A stretch of DNA of 64,000 nucleotides from Candidatus Woesearchaeota archaeon (GCA_016187465.1 JACPJQ010000003.1:344139-408138); one strand, 5' to 3'. Counted from the stretch's first letter, positions 1 through 8,951 are shown. The notes: generated by a model not told the origin, from the sequence alone. Translations and numbers: made by a program.

Positions 1-171
<171 letters not shown>

Positions 172-219
172 TTAGGGTATTAACAAGAAATAGTGCTTAT
201 TTAAAGATTTCGGATTAAG

Positions 220-1020
220 CTAGCCTATGTACTCAATATCCCTGCCAATCTTTTTCTGCAGCTTCTTAAGCGCAATCGCTTTTGTAACTTCACTTAGCTG
301 CTCTGTCTTTTTCATAAGCTCGTCTTCAATGTCTTTGATTTCCTTGTCGAGCTTGTTTATGTCCAGGCGCAAATTCAACTGCTTGTCAAGAATCTTCAAA
401 ATCTCCTTGGCCCCCTTGATACCTAAGTACATTGGATGCCCATAAGTTTCGGCCAAAAATGAGATGGCTTCCATGTGCCTTCTTGACGCCAATCCAAGCA
501 ACAAGCCGGATACGCCAACTATAGGGCCGACTACCCCATAAAGGTTGTTGCTGACCAAATCGCTCTTATACCTGTCTATTATTTTTTTTGAATTGCCTGT
601 GCAGTAAACTTTTGGTTTTCTTGGGATGTCCGGAAGCCCTATGCCCCCTAAGGTTATTATTTCTCTGCAATGAAACTTCTGCACCATATCAAGAATATTT
701 TCCGAAAATTCATAAGAGCTTATCTCATCTATTGGCTGCACATCCCCGCCCAGCAGCAAAAGATCACGCTTCCCATTGCCTTTTTTATAAAACATCTCGA
801 CAATTGGCAGTTCAACTAAATTGTCCTCATTAACAAATACAGAGTGCGGGAAAGTATACGAACTGATTTCATATAATTTTTTTGCATTCAGCTCGTCTAT
901 AAGAAAATCAACAGCTACTTTTCCCACATTGCCTATGCCGGGCAGTCCTTCTATAAAAATCGGATTCTTGAGCTTCGGAGATTTTCCAAATGGGGTCATG
1001 CTCCAGCGGTTATCCCTCAT
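220..1020 (-). CDS. PAC2-family (proteasome assembly chaperone-like) protein
   Basis: 266-residue member of the archaeal PAC2 family, related to eukaryotic proteasome assembly chaperone 2. The sequence shows the family N-terminal pattern FIEGLPGIGNVGKVA, a Rossmann-like core (LLLLGGDVQP, EIITLGGIG) and a charged helical C-terminus of about 60 residues. The start overlaps the Nop10 stop (ATGA), so the two are translationally coupled. It is the last gene of the L44e/S27e/aIF2-alpha/Nop10/PAC2 order that recurs in archaea. Its biochemical role in archaea is unsettled; ATP-grasp-linked or proteasome-linked functions have been suggested for the family. Confidence 0.88.
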   Translation of the reverse strand: MRDNRWSMTPFGKSPKLKNPIFIEGLPGIGNVGKVAVDFLIDELNAKKLYEISSYTFPHSVFVNEDNLVELPIVEMFYKKGNGKRDLLLLGGDVQPIDEISSYEFSENILDMVQKFHCREIITLGGIGLPDIPRKPKVYCTGNSKKIIDRYKSDLVSNNLYGVVGPIVGVSGLLLGLASRRHMEAISFLAETYGHPMYLGIKGAKEILKILDKQLNLRLDINKLDKEIKDIEDELMKKTEQLSEVTKAIALKKLQKKIGRDIEYIG

Positions 1021-1190
1021 ATCAAGCCTCTTCTCCCATATTCTTCAAGTTTTGCTTTTCTTCTATAAGCGCCAAGATTATCATTCGGGCTGTACTTCAA
1101 AGGCTTTGAGGTATTTGTTTTAGCGCCGCAATCGCAAACTTCGCCCATAGTGTATTTATCGCATTTATTGCATCTGTGGATATGCTTCAT
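1017..1190 (-). CDS. nop10: H/ACA ribonucleoprotein subunit Nop10
   Basis: 57-residue protein, too short for the ORF track. The translation begins MKHIHRCNKCDKYTM, then CDCGAKT, and ends with a basic GAYRRKAKLEEYGRRGL tail, the classic Nop10 layout of a small zinc ribbon (two Cys pairs) followed by a Cbf5-binding helix. Nop10 stabilises the Cbf5 pseudouridine synthase in H/ACA guide RNPs that modify rRNA. It is wedged between aIF2-alpha (TAATG overlap) and PAC2 (ATGA overlap), the standard archaeal neighbourhood, so one transcript is likely. Confidence 0.95.
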   Translation of the reverse strand: MKHIHRCNKCDKYTMGEVCDCGAKTNTSKPLKYSPNDNLGAYRRKAKLEEYGRRGLI

Positions 1191-1966
1191 TAGGAGTCAC
1201 GATTAAATTCGGCAGTTCCCGCATGCTTCGCAACGTGGCTTATTGCAGTTTCTGTCGCAGATTTCATAGACTTTTCAGCTAATTTGTAATCAGAAGCTTT
1301 AACCAAAAACCTGTAAAGCCCTGAGCCAAGATAATTTATGCTGATTTTGCCTTTGGCAGCATCTTCGGCCTTTTTTAATGATTCCTTGATTACGTCTATG
1401 CCATCCGGGGCATATGTGGTTATCTTGAGTTTTCCGGTGATATTCACTTCTGATGGCTTGATTCTCTGGTTTATTGTTTCTTCTATGATTTTCAAGTGCT
1501 TTTTATCTATCCCCAAGTTTTCAAGCGCGCTGGGGTTTTTGATAGTTTCTTCAAAAAATTCATGTAAAGACGCATAGCTCATTATTTTTTTGGATATTTC
1601 ACCATACAAGTCCTCTGTTTTTATTCCGATTTTGCCAGCTGCAATCTCCACTATTTTTTCTGCGTTCTGCTCTTTTTTGGTGTCGTCAATTTTCCTTCTT
1701 TTCTCTGATTCGTTAACCCTCCTTAAAGACAGGTCAATATATCCTTTCTCCTGGTTTATTCTTAAAACCTTGCAGACAATCTTCTTGCCTTCCTTGACAA
1801 AATCCCTGATATTTCTGATTCTGCCCGGTGAAACTTCAGAAATGTGTATCATTCCGCCCTTAGAGTATTCATCTAGGTTTACAAATACCGAATGGAATTG
1901 AACGCTGGTAACTGTACAAAGAACTAATTCGCCTTCTTCCGGAAATCCCTGTTTTTTAAAGAGCAT
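1190..1966 (-). CDS. eif2a: Translation initiation factor aIF2 subunit alpha
   Basis: 258-residue alpha subunit of the archaeal aIF2 heterotrimer that delivers initiator tRNA to the small ribosomal subunit. An S1/OB domain occupies residues 10-85 (VNLDEYSKGGMIHISEVSPGRIRNI, then LSLRRVNESEKRRK). A helical domain follows, and a C-terminal alpha-beta domain (TTYAPDGIDVIKESLKKAEDAA, then ISINYLGSGLYRF) binds the gamma subunit. Length and domain order match full-length archaeal proteins. It lies 9 bases after S27e and overlaps Nop10 by one base. Confidence 0.95.
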   Translation of the reverse strand: MLFKKQGFPEEGELVLCTVTSVQFHSVFVNLDEYSKGGMIHISEVSPGRIRNIRDFVKEGKKIVCKVLRINQEKGYIDLSLRRVNESEKRRKIDDTKKEQNAEKIVEIAAGKIGIKTEDLYGEISKKIMSYASLHEFFEETIKNPSALENLGIDKKHLKIIEETINQRIKPSEVNITGKLKITTYAPDGIDVIKESLKKAEDAAKGKISINYLGSGLYRFLVKASDYKLAEKSMKSATETAISHVAKHAGTAEFNRDS

Positions 1967-1975
1967 TTTAGAAGT

Positions 1976-2161
1976 TTATTCCAGCACTTCCAAAACTCTC
2001 GCCTTCACCCTGCTTTTCCCACCGGTTGGCTCCGCAAGAGTCTTGCCGCAAACCAAGCAGTCAACCTTTGTGGCTGTCTTTCCAAAAGTTATCTGCTCAT
2101 TCTTGCACTTAGGGCATCTAATCTTGATGAATTTGCTTGTTGGGTCTTTTATTTTTGGCAT
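1976..2161 (-). CDS. rps27e: 30S ribosomal protein S27e
   Basis: 61-residue zinc-ribbon ribosomal protein. The two Cys pairs are visible in [10 protein letters not shown] and [17 protein letters not shown], the canonical S27e zinc site and following loop. It is the first gene of the downstream half of the ribosomal cluster. In many archaea L44e directly precedes S27e; here about 1.6 kb containing an oppositely oriented glycosyltransferase gene separates them, so S27e must use its own promoter. A minus-strand TATA-like stretch (GGTATATAAACC) lies at about 2198-2209. Confidence 0.95.
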   Translation of the reverse strand: MPKIKDPTSKFIKIRCPKCKNEQITFGKTATKVDCLVCGKTLAEPTGGKSRVKARVLEVLE

Positions 2162-2240
2162 TTTTGACTCTTTAAATAGGCTTCAAGTAATTTATGTTGG
2201 TTTATATACCTTTGCCTTTGCAGAATAATAAATATTATAT

Positions 2241-2386
2241 AGAGAACTTTGAATAATCCATTATTTTCACGTTTTCATTCAAAGTTCTCTTAGAGAATTT
2301 TGACATAGAGAAAACCTATAAGGTTTTCGAAATTTAAAAATTAATAATTTTTAAATAAATAAATTAATATATTTCAAAATTCTCTA
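2241..2386. repeat. Nested inverted-repeat element upstream of glycosyltransferase
   Basis: About 146 bases of AT-rich DNA containing two back-to-back perfect inverted repeats. AGAGAACTTTGAAT (2241-2254) pairs with ATTCAAAGTTCTCT (2277-2290). TAGAGAATTTTGA (2291-2303) pairs with TCAAAATTCTCTA (2374-2386). Inside the second are AAAACC/GGTTTT and a 10-bp ATTTAAAAAT/ATTTTTAAAT stem. Both outer repeats begin with AGAGAA. The element sits in the promoter or leader region of the 463-aa glycosyltransferase, and could be a regulatory structure or the end of a small insertion (MITE-like). Confidence 0.75.
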
Positions 2387-2401
2387 TACAGTTTAATAAA
2401 A

Positions 2402-3793
2402 ATGGAGGTTATGCCGATAAATAAAAATAAACTGGCGTATATTCTGTTATTTTCATTTATAGCTGTATTTGTTTTGATTGTGTTAAAGGGCTTGTTAACG
2501 CCCCAGCCCGGAGATGAAAATATATATTACTATACTGGAAAGCTGATAAGCGATGGAAAAGTTCCTTACGGGGATTTTTTATTTGTGCATCCGCCATTGC
2601 ATGGCTATTTAACAGCACTGGTTTATGGGCTATTTGGCTTCAATATTTTTATTCTTAAGTCTGTACCATTAATTTCAATTTTAATATCGGCATTTTTAAT
2701 TTTTAAGATAGCAAAAGAAAAGTTTGGCAGTTCTGAGGCAGTTATTTCATCATTATTGTTCTTATTTAGCTACAGCATAATGTTCAACTCTGTATTTTCA
2801 TTCGGCATAGAGATTGCAACGCTGTTTATTATTGCCGGGGCTTACCTTTTGCTGAATAAGAACACATTTTTTTCAGCCGGCATATTTTTTGGCCTTGCTG
2901 GAATAACAAGATTGCTGAGCCTGGTGCCCATAGCAGTTATTTTGGCTGCAGCTTTATTGCCGGATAAGAGGAAATTTTTAAGATTATCGTCGGGATTCAT
3001 TATTATTTTTTTGCTTGTCAACGGAATTTTTACTTTATTTTTTGGAAGTGACTACCTAATTCCGGTTTACAAGTTTCATCTGTTAAAAAGCCTTGAAGGC
3101 AGGGAAAATTTCAAAGAATACACTGAGGTTTTAAAATTAAATTGGGTTTTGTTTTTATCGGCATCCTTGTTTATTTTTATAAAACAAAAAAAGCCTATTG
3201 CTGCGCTGGCCAGTGCCTCAATTGTTTATTTGATATTTCTAATGACATTAAAGAAAATTTTTGGATTTTATTTTATCATAATATTCCCGTTTTTAGCCAT
3301 AATCGGCGGCTATTCGATTATAAATTTTTTTAGAAGCCTTAATTTGAAAAAAAGATGGAAGAGGTTCATTTCTGTCATTCTGCTGCTGATTTTTATATGG
3401 AATTTCTCATCAGATGTTTTGTTTTTGGAAAAAGTAGGATTTACGGGTTTTGAAAGGGGCAAAGAGCTGATTGATTTTGTCAATTCTAACTCAAACATGG
3501 AGCATATGCTTTTTGGAGATGATTCTGTTGTTCCGCTGCTCGCTTTGTCAACAAACAAAAGGATAGCGCTTGACTTTGTTGATACAAATAGCGAGGTTTT
3601 TCTTTCAGGAATAAAAAACTTAAACAAGGTTTTAAATGATTTAAAAGGCAAGGATGTTTTGTTTGTAATAAGAAGCAGGCAGGGCATCTCTTACTTTAAA
3701 GAAGTAAGGCAGTTTTTGAATGAAAATTGCGAGTTATTAAGCGTGTTTTACGATAAAAGAGAAGGAAATTATATCGTTTACAGGTGCAGGTAA
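2402..3793 (+). CDS. Polytopic GT-C (family 39/ArnT-like) glycosyltransferase
   Basis: 463-residue integral membrane protein with roughly ten hydrophobic segments. The first extracellular loop has the acidic GDENIYYYTGKLISDG stretch, and a later FVHPPLHGY motif is typical of dolichyl-phosphate-mannose-dependent GT-C enzymes (PMT/ArnT). The C-terminal 120 residues form a soluble domain. It probably moves a lipid-linked sugar to a protein or glycan outside the cell; substrate unknown. The ATG at 2402 is used because GGAGGT lies only two bases before the alternative ATG at 2411. It ends one base before the L44e stop (convergent) and interrupts the ribosomal cluster, suggesting insertion. Confidence 0.75.
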   Translation: MEVMPINKNKLAYILLFSFIAVFVLIVLKGLLTPQPGDENIYYYTGKLISDGKVPYGDFLFVHPPLHGYLTALVYGLFGFNIFILKSVPLISILISAFLIFKIAKEKFGSSEAVISSLLFLFSYSIMFNSVFSFGIEIATLFIIAGAYLLLNKNTFFSAGIFFGLAGITRLLSLVPIAVILAAALLPDKRKFLRLSSGFIIIFLLVNGIFTLFFGSDYLIPVYKFHLLKSLEGRENFKEYTEVLKLNWVLFLSASLFIFIKQKKPIAALASASIVYLIFLMTLKKIFGFYFIIIFPFLAIIGGYSIINFFRSLNLKKRWKRFISVILLLIFIWNFSSDVLFLEKVGFTGFERGKELIDFVNSNSNMEHMLFGDDSVVPLLALSTNKRIALDFVDTNSEVFLSGIKNLNKVLNDLKGKDVLFVIRSRQGISYFKEVRQFLNENCELLSVFYDKREGNYIVYRCR

Positions 3794-4102
3794 TCACTTA
3801 AATTCTATTTTCTTTGCCCTGAAGCCCTGCCTTTGAACGTGCATTTTTTTGCAGACTTTGCATTCATATCTCAAATCCGTCTTCTTTGTTGATTTCTTGC
3901 CTGTCATTTTGAATTTGCTTATTGCGGGCTTTGAGTATCTGCCAAGATTGCCCTTTCCTCTTGCCCGGCCTCTTTTTCTGGCCCTTACCTTCGAGCCGTA
4001 AGTAAGGCTTCCCGGGTTTTTCTTTTTTGTGATTGAAACTGTGTGCTCTGTATGCTTCTTGCAGTAAGGGCAGTACCTGTTAATATTTTTTGGGAATTTC
4101 AC
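3794..4102 (-). CDS. rpl44e: 50S ribosomal protein L44e
   Basis: Large-subunit protein with two Cys pairs (RYCPYCKKHTEH and YECKVCKKMHVQRQGFRAKK), the L44e zinc site and conserved C-terminus. The ORF track starts at 4147, but family members begin with M-K-x-P-K. The in-frame GTG at 4102 gives VKFPKNINRYCPYC, 102 residues, the normal length. A TATA-like CTTTTTAAAG about 25 bases upstream of that GTG fits a leaderless transcript and supports this start. It lies downstream of GINS and tail-to-tail with the glycosyltransferase gene. Confidence 0.93.
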   Translation of the reverse strand: MKFPKNINRYCPYCKKHTEHTVSITKKKNPGSLTYGSKVRARKRGRARGKGNLGRYSKPAISKFKMTGKKSTKKTDLRYECKVCKKMHVQRQGFRAKKIEFK

Positions 4103-4171
4103 AGAAAAAAGAATTTTTGCATGCTTTAAAAAGGTTTTGAAAATCAAAATTATCGTCGATAAAATAGATTT

Positions 4172-4807
4172 TTATTCCTCCTTTATTTCCTCAGCTTTGC
4201 CTTTGGTTATAAGCACATCCGCTATTTCTGCCGGCAGGTTTGCTATGTCCTCTTCGCTAAAAGGGCCGTATTCCTCAAGCTCAGGGCCTACAAATTTTGG
4301 AACATTGTGCATGAACCTTACCAGTTTTGTGGGATTTTTTAAATCAAGGGCTGCAATGAAGTCATCCTTCGGCTTTTTATGCTCAGCAGCCTGCATAAAA
4401 GGCATTTTTTCATTTAGAATGCTGTAGAGTATGGCATCCCTGTAAGTGTCAAGCAGCGAAGTCAATGCGTCAAAAACAACTTTCTCTTCCTTCAGCAGCG
4501 ATGTGGTGTCTATGAGCCCTGATTTCGTCCTGCTTTTGTCCAGCGACATGTGGATTATCTTCTTCTCCCTTCTCTCGTAAAGCTCTTTCAGGATCTTATA
4601 TATATTTTCCAGCTGCCTTTCGGTTTTTTTTCTTTCCTCATGGGCAAACGGCGAGTCGCTCCTGGCTTCAAGTATCTTTTTCTTGTCTTTGACGTAAGTT
4701 ATTATATCGCTGAAAAAAGTCGGCTCCAGTTTCTGCAGATCAGTCCTTTCCTTTTCTCTCTGGAGAATCTCAAACAAGGTCTCATAAGTAATAACAACTT
4801 CCTGCAC
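4172..4807 (-). CDS. GINS replication complex subunit (Gins51/Gins15-like)
   Basis: 211-residue archaeal GINS subunit of the CMG replicative helicase. The N-terminal helical A domain is seen in TYETLFEILQREKERTDLQKL and the FFSDIITYVKDKK region. The C-terminal small B domain starts near residue 160 (LVRFMHNVPKFVGPELEEYGPF) and ends IADVLITKGKAEEI, the usual Gins51 closing strand. Several archaeal genomes place GINS next to L44e or PCNA/primase genes, consistent with the gene that follows here. Start ATG 4807 gives a normal length. Confidence 0.85.
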   Translation of the reverse strand: MQEVVITYETLFEILQREKERTDLQKLEPTFFSDIITYVKDKKKILEARSDSPFAHEERKKTERQLENIYKILKELYERREKKIIHMSLDKSRTKSGLIDTTSLLKEEKVVFDALTSLLDTYRDAILYSILNEKMPFMQAAEHKKPKDDFIAALDLKNPTKLVRFMHNVPKFVGPELEEYGPFSEEDIANLPAEIADVLITKGKAEEIKEE

Positions 4808-4910
4808 TGTTTCACCCCGATATGGCCAAGTATGGCAGGCTATTTAAATAATTTGCCATATGAAATATGCCACAGATACCTTTTTAAAATTGCATTCCAT
4901 ACTGTGCTGA

Positions 4911-6134
4911 ATGGCGGAGCTTATATTCAAAGACCTGAGTTTTGAGAAAGACAAGGGCAGGATTAAAGTAAATTTCCTGAAGATGTTCTATTTTTATCTT
5001 GATGAGGGCAGGCTGGAAAAAATAGCCCCTTTTGAGGTTAATAAGAATTCAATTGTCTTTGATGGCATACCGGAAAACAATGCAAGAAAAAAGTTTGATT
5101 TTTTGCTGTTCGACTCATTTAAAAATCTGAAAAACAAACTCAATAATAAGACTACCATTTATATTCACCAATCTTCAGGCATTCCGCTTATCGGGACAAA
5201 TTACTTTGGGCTGATTGACAGAGGAACAAACATAATCGAAGTGAAGCCGATAACCAGCTGCAACATAAGCTGCATTTTCTGCTCTGTCGATGAAGGGCCT
5301 GACTCAAGGAGAAAAGTAGATTTTGTCATCGAGAAAGACTACTTGGTTAATGAATTCAGGAAAATTGTTGAGTTTAAGGGCAGCAGCAATATTGACGCCC
5401 ATATAAACGCGCAGGGCGAGCCTACACTGTATGCTGATATGGTTGAATTAGTCAGAGATATAATGTCAACTGATGGTGTGAAGACAAGCTCTATCGACAC
5501 AAATGGGACTTTGCTGAGCAAGCAGCTTGTGGATGGGCTTGCTGATGCAGGCTTGACAAGGATTAACTTGTCCCTTAATGCCCTAGACCCTGAAAAAGCT
5601 CAGAAATTGGCAGGCTATCCATATAACTTAAACAAAGTACTGGAGATAGCAAGGTATATTCCAACAAAAATGGACTTGATAATCGCGCCTGTTTGGGTGC
5701 CCGGCTACAATGATGATGAGCTGCCTAAGCTCGCTAAGTTTGCAAATGAAATAGGAGCTGGCAAGAACTGCCCGCCCATAGGCATACAGAATCTGCTTAA
5801 CTACCGGTTTGGGAGGAATCCTGCTAAAGGGGCATCTATGGAAGAGTTTTACAGGAAAATGAAAGAGATTGAGCAGAAGCACAATATTAAGCTTGTTTTT
5901 GACAAAGCAGCCTTTAATGTGCAAAACCTTCCTGAACTGCCAAAACCATTCAAAAAGGGCCAGATTATAAAAGCCAAGATAGTATTGCCAGGGAGGATTG
6001 GTAATGAAAAGCTAGCAGTTGCCAACAATAGGCTTATTTCTGTACCAAATTGTGATAAAGATGAAGGCTCTATTGTAAATTTAAGGATTCAAAGAACAAA
6101 GCATAACATCTTCTTGGGTGAATTGTTGAACTAA
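4911..6134 (+). CDS. Radical SAM protein with C-terminal TRAM-like domain
   Basis: 407-residue radical SAM enzyme. The iron-sulfur cluster motif CNISCIFCSVDEGPDSRR is at about residue 118, preceded by IEVKPITS. A TIM-barrel follows (INAQGEPTLYADMVELV, SIDTNGTLLS, RINLSLNALDPEKA). The last 60 residues (KKGQIIKAKIVLPGRIG...SIVNLRIQRTKHNIFLGEL) resemble a TRAM/OB RNA-binding domain. It resembles uncharacterised archaeal radical SAM proteins of the COG2100 type (family assignment from memory). The substrate is unknown; the TRAM-like tail hints at RNA. A TATA-like CTTTTTAAAATT about 30 bases before the ATG suggests leaderless transcription. Confidence 0.8.
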   Translation: MAELIFKDLSFEKDKGRIKVNFLKMFYFYLDEGRLEKIAPFEVNKNSIVFDGIPENNARKKFDFLLFDSFKNLKNKLNNKTTIYIHQSSGIPLIGTNYFGLIDRGTNIIEVKPITSCNISCIFCSVDEGPDSRRKVDFVIEKDYLVNEFRKIVEFKGSSNIDAHINAQGEPTLYADMVELVRDIMSTDGVKTSSIDTNGTLLSKQLVDGLADAGLTRINLSLNALDPEKAQKLAGYPYNLNKVLEIARYIPTKMDLIIAPVWVPGYNDDELPKLAKFANEIGAGKNCPPIGIQNLLNYRFGRNPAKGASMEEFYRKMKEIEQKHNIKLVFDKAAFNVQNLPELPKPFKKGQIIKAKIVLPGRIGNEKLAVANNRLISVPNCDKDEGSIVNLRIQRTKHNIFLGELLN

Positions 6135-6202
6135 CTCCCTAAACGAAAAGAATTCAACATTTAATTCTCTATTTAACTATAAATTAAATTAAATTAAATT
6201 AA

Positions 6203-6237
6203 TAAAAAGAAAGAAAATAAAGGGAATTGCTCCCTTA
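6203..6237 (-). terminator. Terminator hairpin of the S-layer gene
   Basis: On the minus strand the S-layer stop codon is embedded in AAGGGA-GCAAT-TCCCTT, a 6-bp stem with a 5-nt loop, followed by TATTTTCTTTCTTTTTATT. Hairpin plus T-rich tract at the end of a presumably very highly expressed gene fits a transcription terminator. A five-fold TAAAT repeat follows at about 6179-6201. Confidence 0.6.
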
Positions 6238-8820
6238 AGCTGTTGCTGTAGCAACTGTCAACTGGTTGTTAACCTTTTTGACTGTTACTTTGGTGCCTTT
6301 CAAGCTTGACTTGTAGTCTTTATAGTTTGCAACAACTGCTGCTGCATTTCTTGTGTCTACAGCTCCGTAGCCTGCCACTAGCATTGCAACATTGCCGTTT
6401 GAGTGCTCAAACAGCTCAATCCTACCAACGCCTGGCTCAAATCCTGCTGTACAATCAGCCGGGTTGCCCATGACTGTTGCAGCTGCTGCGTTAGCACATG
6501 GCCCGCCTACTAAGATGGTGTTCTGTGCCATCACATTAGACACTTCTGATGCCAGCTTTGCAGCTCCAACTTCAATCCTTTGGACGGTAACTGCTTCAGT
6601 TGTCGTAGCTCCTACCTCGGCGAACGAAGCTCCTTTGGCTGTTATGTAAACCAATGGGTTCATTTGCGATTCGGGATACACTATATCAAACGTTGCAGGC
6701 TCACTTGATGGTGTCTCTCTTGTTATAAAGGCGCCATAGCTTGTGTAACCATACGCAATATTTGTTTCGCCATCCGGTGTTCTTGTAGCCAGTGTTGTTC
6801 CATCCTGCGCGCTTGTATACCCAGATACCACTGCATGAGCCACTTTTGAGCTGGAATCAACAGTTATGTTGACTACCCAATCAATTGCCCTTAAATTTTC
6901 AACATTGTCTTTTGCATTTCCATCGTACAATGCGTCAGGTGTTCTTACCGACAAAATCAAGGCATTTATGTTATCTTCTGTTAAGTTAGTTAATCCAATC
7001 TCTGCACCATATTTTGTGGTTATGTTAACAGTGGCATTTGCTCCGCCATTTTGTAGAGCCCCACTTGCATCTAGGTCCACCCTTACTGGAAAGTCATTTG
7101 CGTTCATATCGCTGGCAGCACCTGTGGCGTTATAGACTTTAAAGTCAGCACCGCCAATTTTCAATGTTGCTATTGACGTTCCTTCACCGGCAGCAGCGTA
7201 AGTCTGTTCTATTGTAGAACCGGATCCTACGTTCTTAAACTTTAATACTGGATTGTCTGCTGTTACCTTATCAGCGCCTTTGTACTGCAGAACATATGTT
7301 TTTCTTTCTCCCCTCTTCCTTGTCCCATCAGTCACAACAAGGTAGTCATCTTTTGTAATTGACAAGTTTTCCCTGTTGACAAATTCTTTGTCTGTGTCAC
7401 CAAATACCATCCTGCTTGCTGCTGCTGCTTTAGCAATCGGCACATCTACCTTATTGCCGTCACCATCAACAAACTCTAAGTTGTACTGGCTTGAGCCGCT
7501 TGTCTTTAATCTTATTTTTTCTGTGTTTACTTTCTTTAATCCCCTGTATTCAATATCCCAGTTCTCTGTGAATAACACCTGAGGCTCTGCGCTTGAACCG
7601 CCCTCTGCTTTGATAGCCTCACTTAGCTTTCCGCCTGCCGGAACAAAATAGTTGTCGTCAGCAGACATGTTGATGTGAATTCTGTTTATCTTAAAGGTCG
7701 AGTTGTCGTCAGAACCTTCTATAATAACAGCCGCATCATCAATTGTATTGTCATCTACCTTTAGGCTATTGGATGAGGCAACATCATTTATATTCGTGTC
7801 CTTTAGCTCCAATTTATTTGCTCCTATAAAGAAAGTTGCGCTGTGGATACCACCTGCATAGTCCTGGTACAGCACATCTGTTACTCCGACAGTTGTTCCG
7901 TCAGATAGTTTATCAGTGTCCCCATCTTTCATTTTTCTTGATGTTTGTCCATTAATGACAAACTGGGCCTCGTCAGCATCAACGAACTGCAGCGTCACCT
8001 CATAGTCTTTACCGCCAATTGTGTATGTTTTGGTCTGCTTCTCTAATAGGGTGTCTTTTCCTGCTCCGCCCATCAATGTTAATACAACATTGTCTCCGGT
8101 TGTTGTTGTTCTCTTTGCTGTTACTATTGTATATTTCCTTCCAAATAGTGTGAGATCCACATCCTGGAAGTCTGTCAAGAACAAACCTGTTGAGGATGAT
8201 GAGCCAGCTGAGTCATCAACATCACTTTCCAAAGCTGTTGTGAATTCAAACAAATATCTTGCTATTTCCCTTCCTGATTTAAAGTATAGGAAATCTGCTG
8301 TTTTGTCTTCATCATTTTCTGAGTATATGACATAGCCTGTGTCTAATGAACTGTCTGTTCCTGGTCCAAGCAGGTATAGATATTGGTTAAAAGGGGAAGT
8401 TACCTTGTTATTAGTCACTACTCCAGACGCCAATGCTTTTAAATTTGACTTGTCAATGTATGTAGTGATATTCCTTAATGTCTCTTTTCCGTCACCTCCT
8501 GTATTGAGGTCTTGGCTTAACTCCAAGCGATTTGATGTTTGGACTTGCCAGGCATCTCCTTCAACTGTAGTTTCAGCTGCTGATGTGGTTGTCACTTTCT
8601 TTGTTGCTGCGAACTGCAGGCTTGAGATAACATCAGATATTCCGATGACATCTTCTGCAGCTGCTTTGTCTCCTACAATTAGAACTCCGCTGAACTTGCC
8701 GTCCTTTACGAACGGTGCTGGGAAATTAGCCAAATCTGCTGCTCCAAAAACTGACGAGCCCACCATAATGGCTCCTGTACCTAACGCAATCATCCTCTTT
8801 ATAGCTTTTTGAAATCTCAT
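6235..8820 (-). CDS. S-layer protein
   Basis: 861-residue secreted surface-layer protein. It has a Sec-type signal peptide (RFQKAIKRMIALGTGAIMVGSSVFG) and then the mature start ADLANFPAPFVKDGKFSGVLIVGDKAAAEDVIGISDV, the N-terminal domain shared by methanogen-type and DPANN S-layer proteins. The rest is Thr/Ser/Asp/Val-rich beta-strand sequence, almost without cysteine. Near the C-terminus NTILVGGPCANAAAATVM and GRIELFEHSNGNVAMLVAGYGAVDTRNAAAVVANY repeat the Val-Gly-Gly and sliding-name pattern of the S-layer C-terminal domain. A strong GGAGGTG lies at -14 to -8. It is probably the main cell-envelope protein and likely the glycosylation target of nearby glycosyltransferases. Confidence 0.9.
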   Translation of the reverse strand: MRFQKAIKRMIALGTGAIMVGSSVFGAADLANFPAPFVKDGKFSGVLIVGDKAAAEDVIGISDVISSLQFAATKKVTTTSAAETTVEGDAWQVQTSNRLELSQDLNTGGDGKETLRNITTYIDKSNLKALASGVVTNNKVTSPFNQYLYLLGPGTDSSLDTGYVIYSENDEDKTADFLYFKSGREIARYLFEFTTALESDVDDSAGSSSSTGLFLTDFQDVDLTLFGRKYTIVTAKRTTTTGDNVVLTLMGGAGKDTLLEKQTKTYTIGGKDYEVTLQFVDADEAQFVINGQTSRKMKDGDTDKLSDGTTVGVTDVLYQDYAGGIHSATFFIGANKLELKDTNINDVASSNSLKVDDNTIDDAAVIIEGSDDNSTFKINRIHINMSADDNYFVPAGGKLSEAIKAEGGSSAEPQVLFTENWDIEYRGLKKVNTEKIRLKTSGSSQYNLEFVDGDGNKVDVPIAKAAAASRMVFGDTDKEFVNRENLSITKDDYLVVTDGTRKRGERKTYVLQYKGADKVTADNPVLKFKNVGSGSTIEQTYAAAGEGTSIATLKIGGADFKVYNATGAASDMNANDFPVRVDLDASGALQNGGANATVNITTKYGAEIGLTNLTEDNINALILSVRTPDALYDGNAKDNVENLRAIDWVVNITVDSSSKVAHAVVSGYTSAQDGTTLATRTPDGETNIAYGYTSYGAFITRETPSSEPATFDIVYPESQMNPLVYITAKGASFAEVGATTTEAVTVQRIEVGAAKLASEVSNVMAQNTILVGGPCANAAAATVMGNPADCTAGFEPGVGRIELFEHSNGNVAMLVAGYGAVDTRNAAAVVANYKDYKSSLKGTKVTVKKVNNQLTVATATA

Positions 8821-8951
8821 CTGTAAACACCTCCAAGTGTTTTTTATTTTATTATTAGCATAATATTGCTTTGAATATTATACTCTGTAGAAACACCTCC
8901 TATGAAGCGTTCTTGAACAACTAAACTATTGTTAGCCATATTTAAAGCTTT
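8821..8951 (-). promoter_or_regulatory. S-layer promoter and leader with duplicated Shine-Dalgarno
   Basis: A minus-strand TATA box in AAAGCTTTAAATATGG (about 8937-8950) predicts a start near 8912 and a leader of about 90 nt, unusual in this mostly leaderless genome. The 10-mer GGAGGTGTTT occurs twice: at 8834-8825, properly spaced for the S-layer ATG, and at 8900-8891, 66 bases upstream near the predicted 5' end and followed by no start codon. The upstream copy could be a ribosome standby or mRNA-stabilising site. Confidence 0.65.

Noticed and set aside
821-1123. 100-aa plus-strand ORF spanning the PAC2/Nop10 junction
   Set aside because: Shadow of two coupled minus-strand genes with strong family evidence.
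6179-6201. TAAAT tandem repeat as a regulatory microsatellite
   Set aside because: Short AT repeat downstream of two convergent gene ends, more likely neutral sequence after the terminator.
8339-8812. 157-aa plus-strand ORF opposite the S-layer gene
   Set aside because: Antisense shadow of a long, well-supported gene; composition is the mirror of Thr/Ser/Ala-rich coding and there is no start signal.
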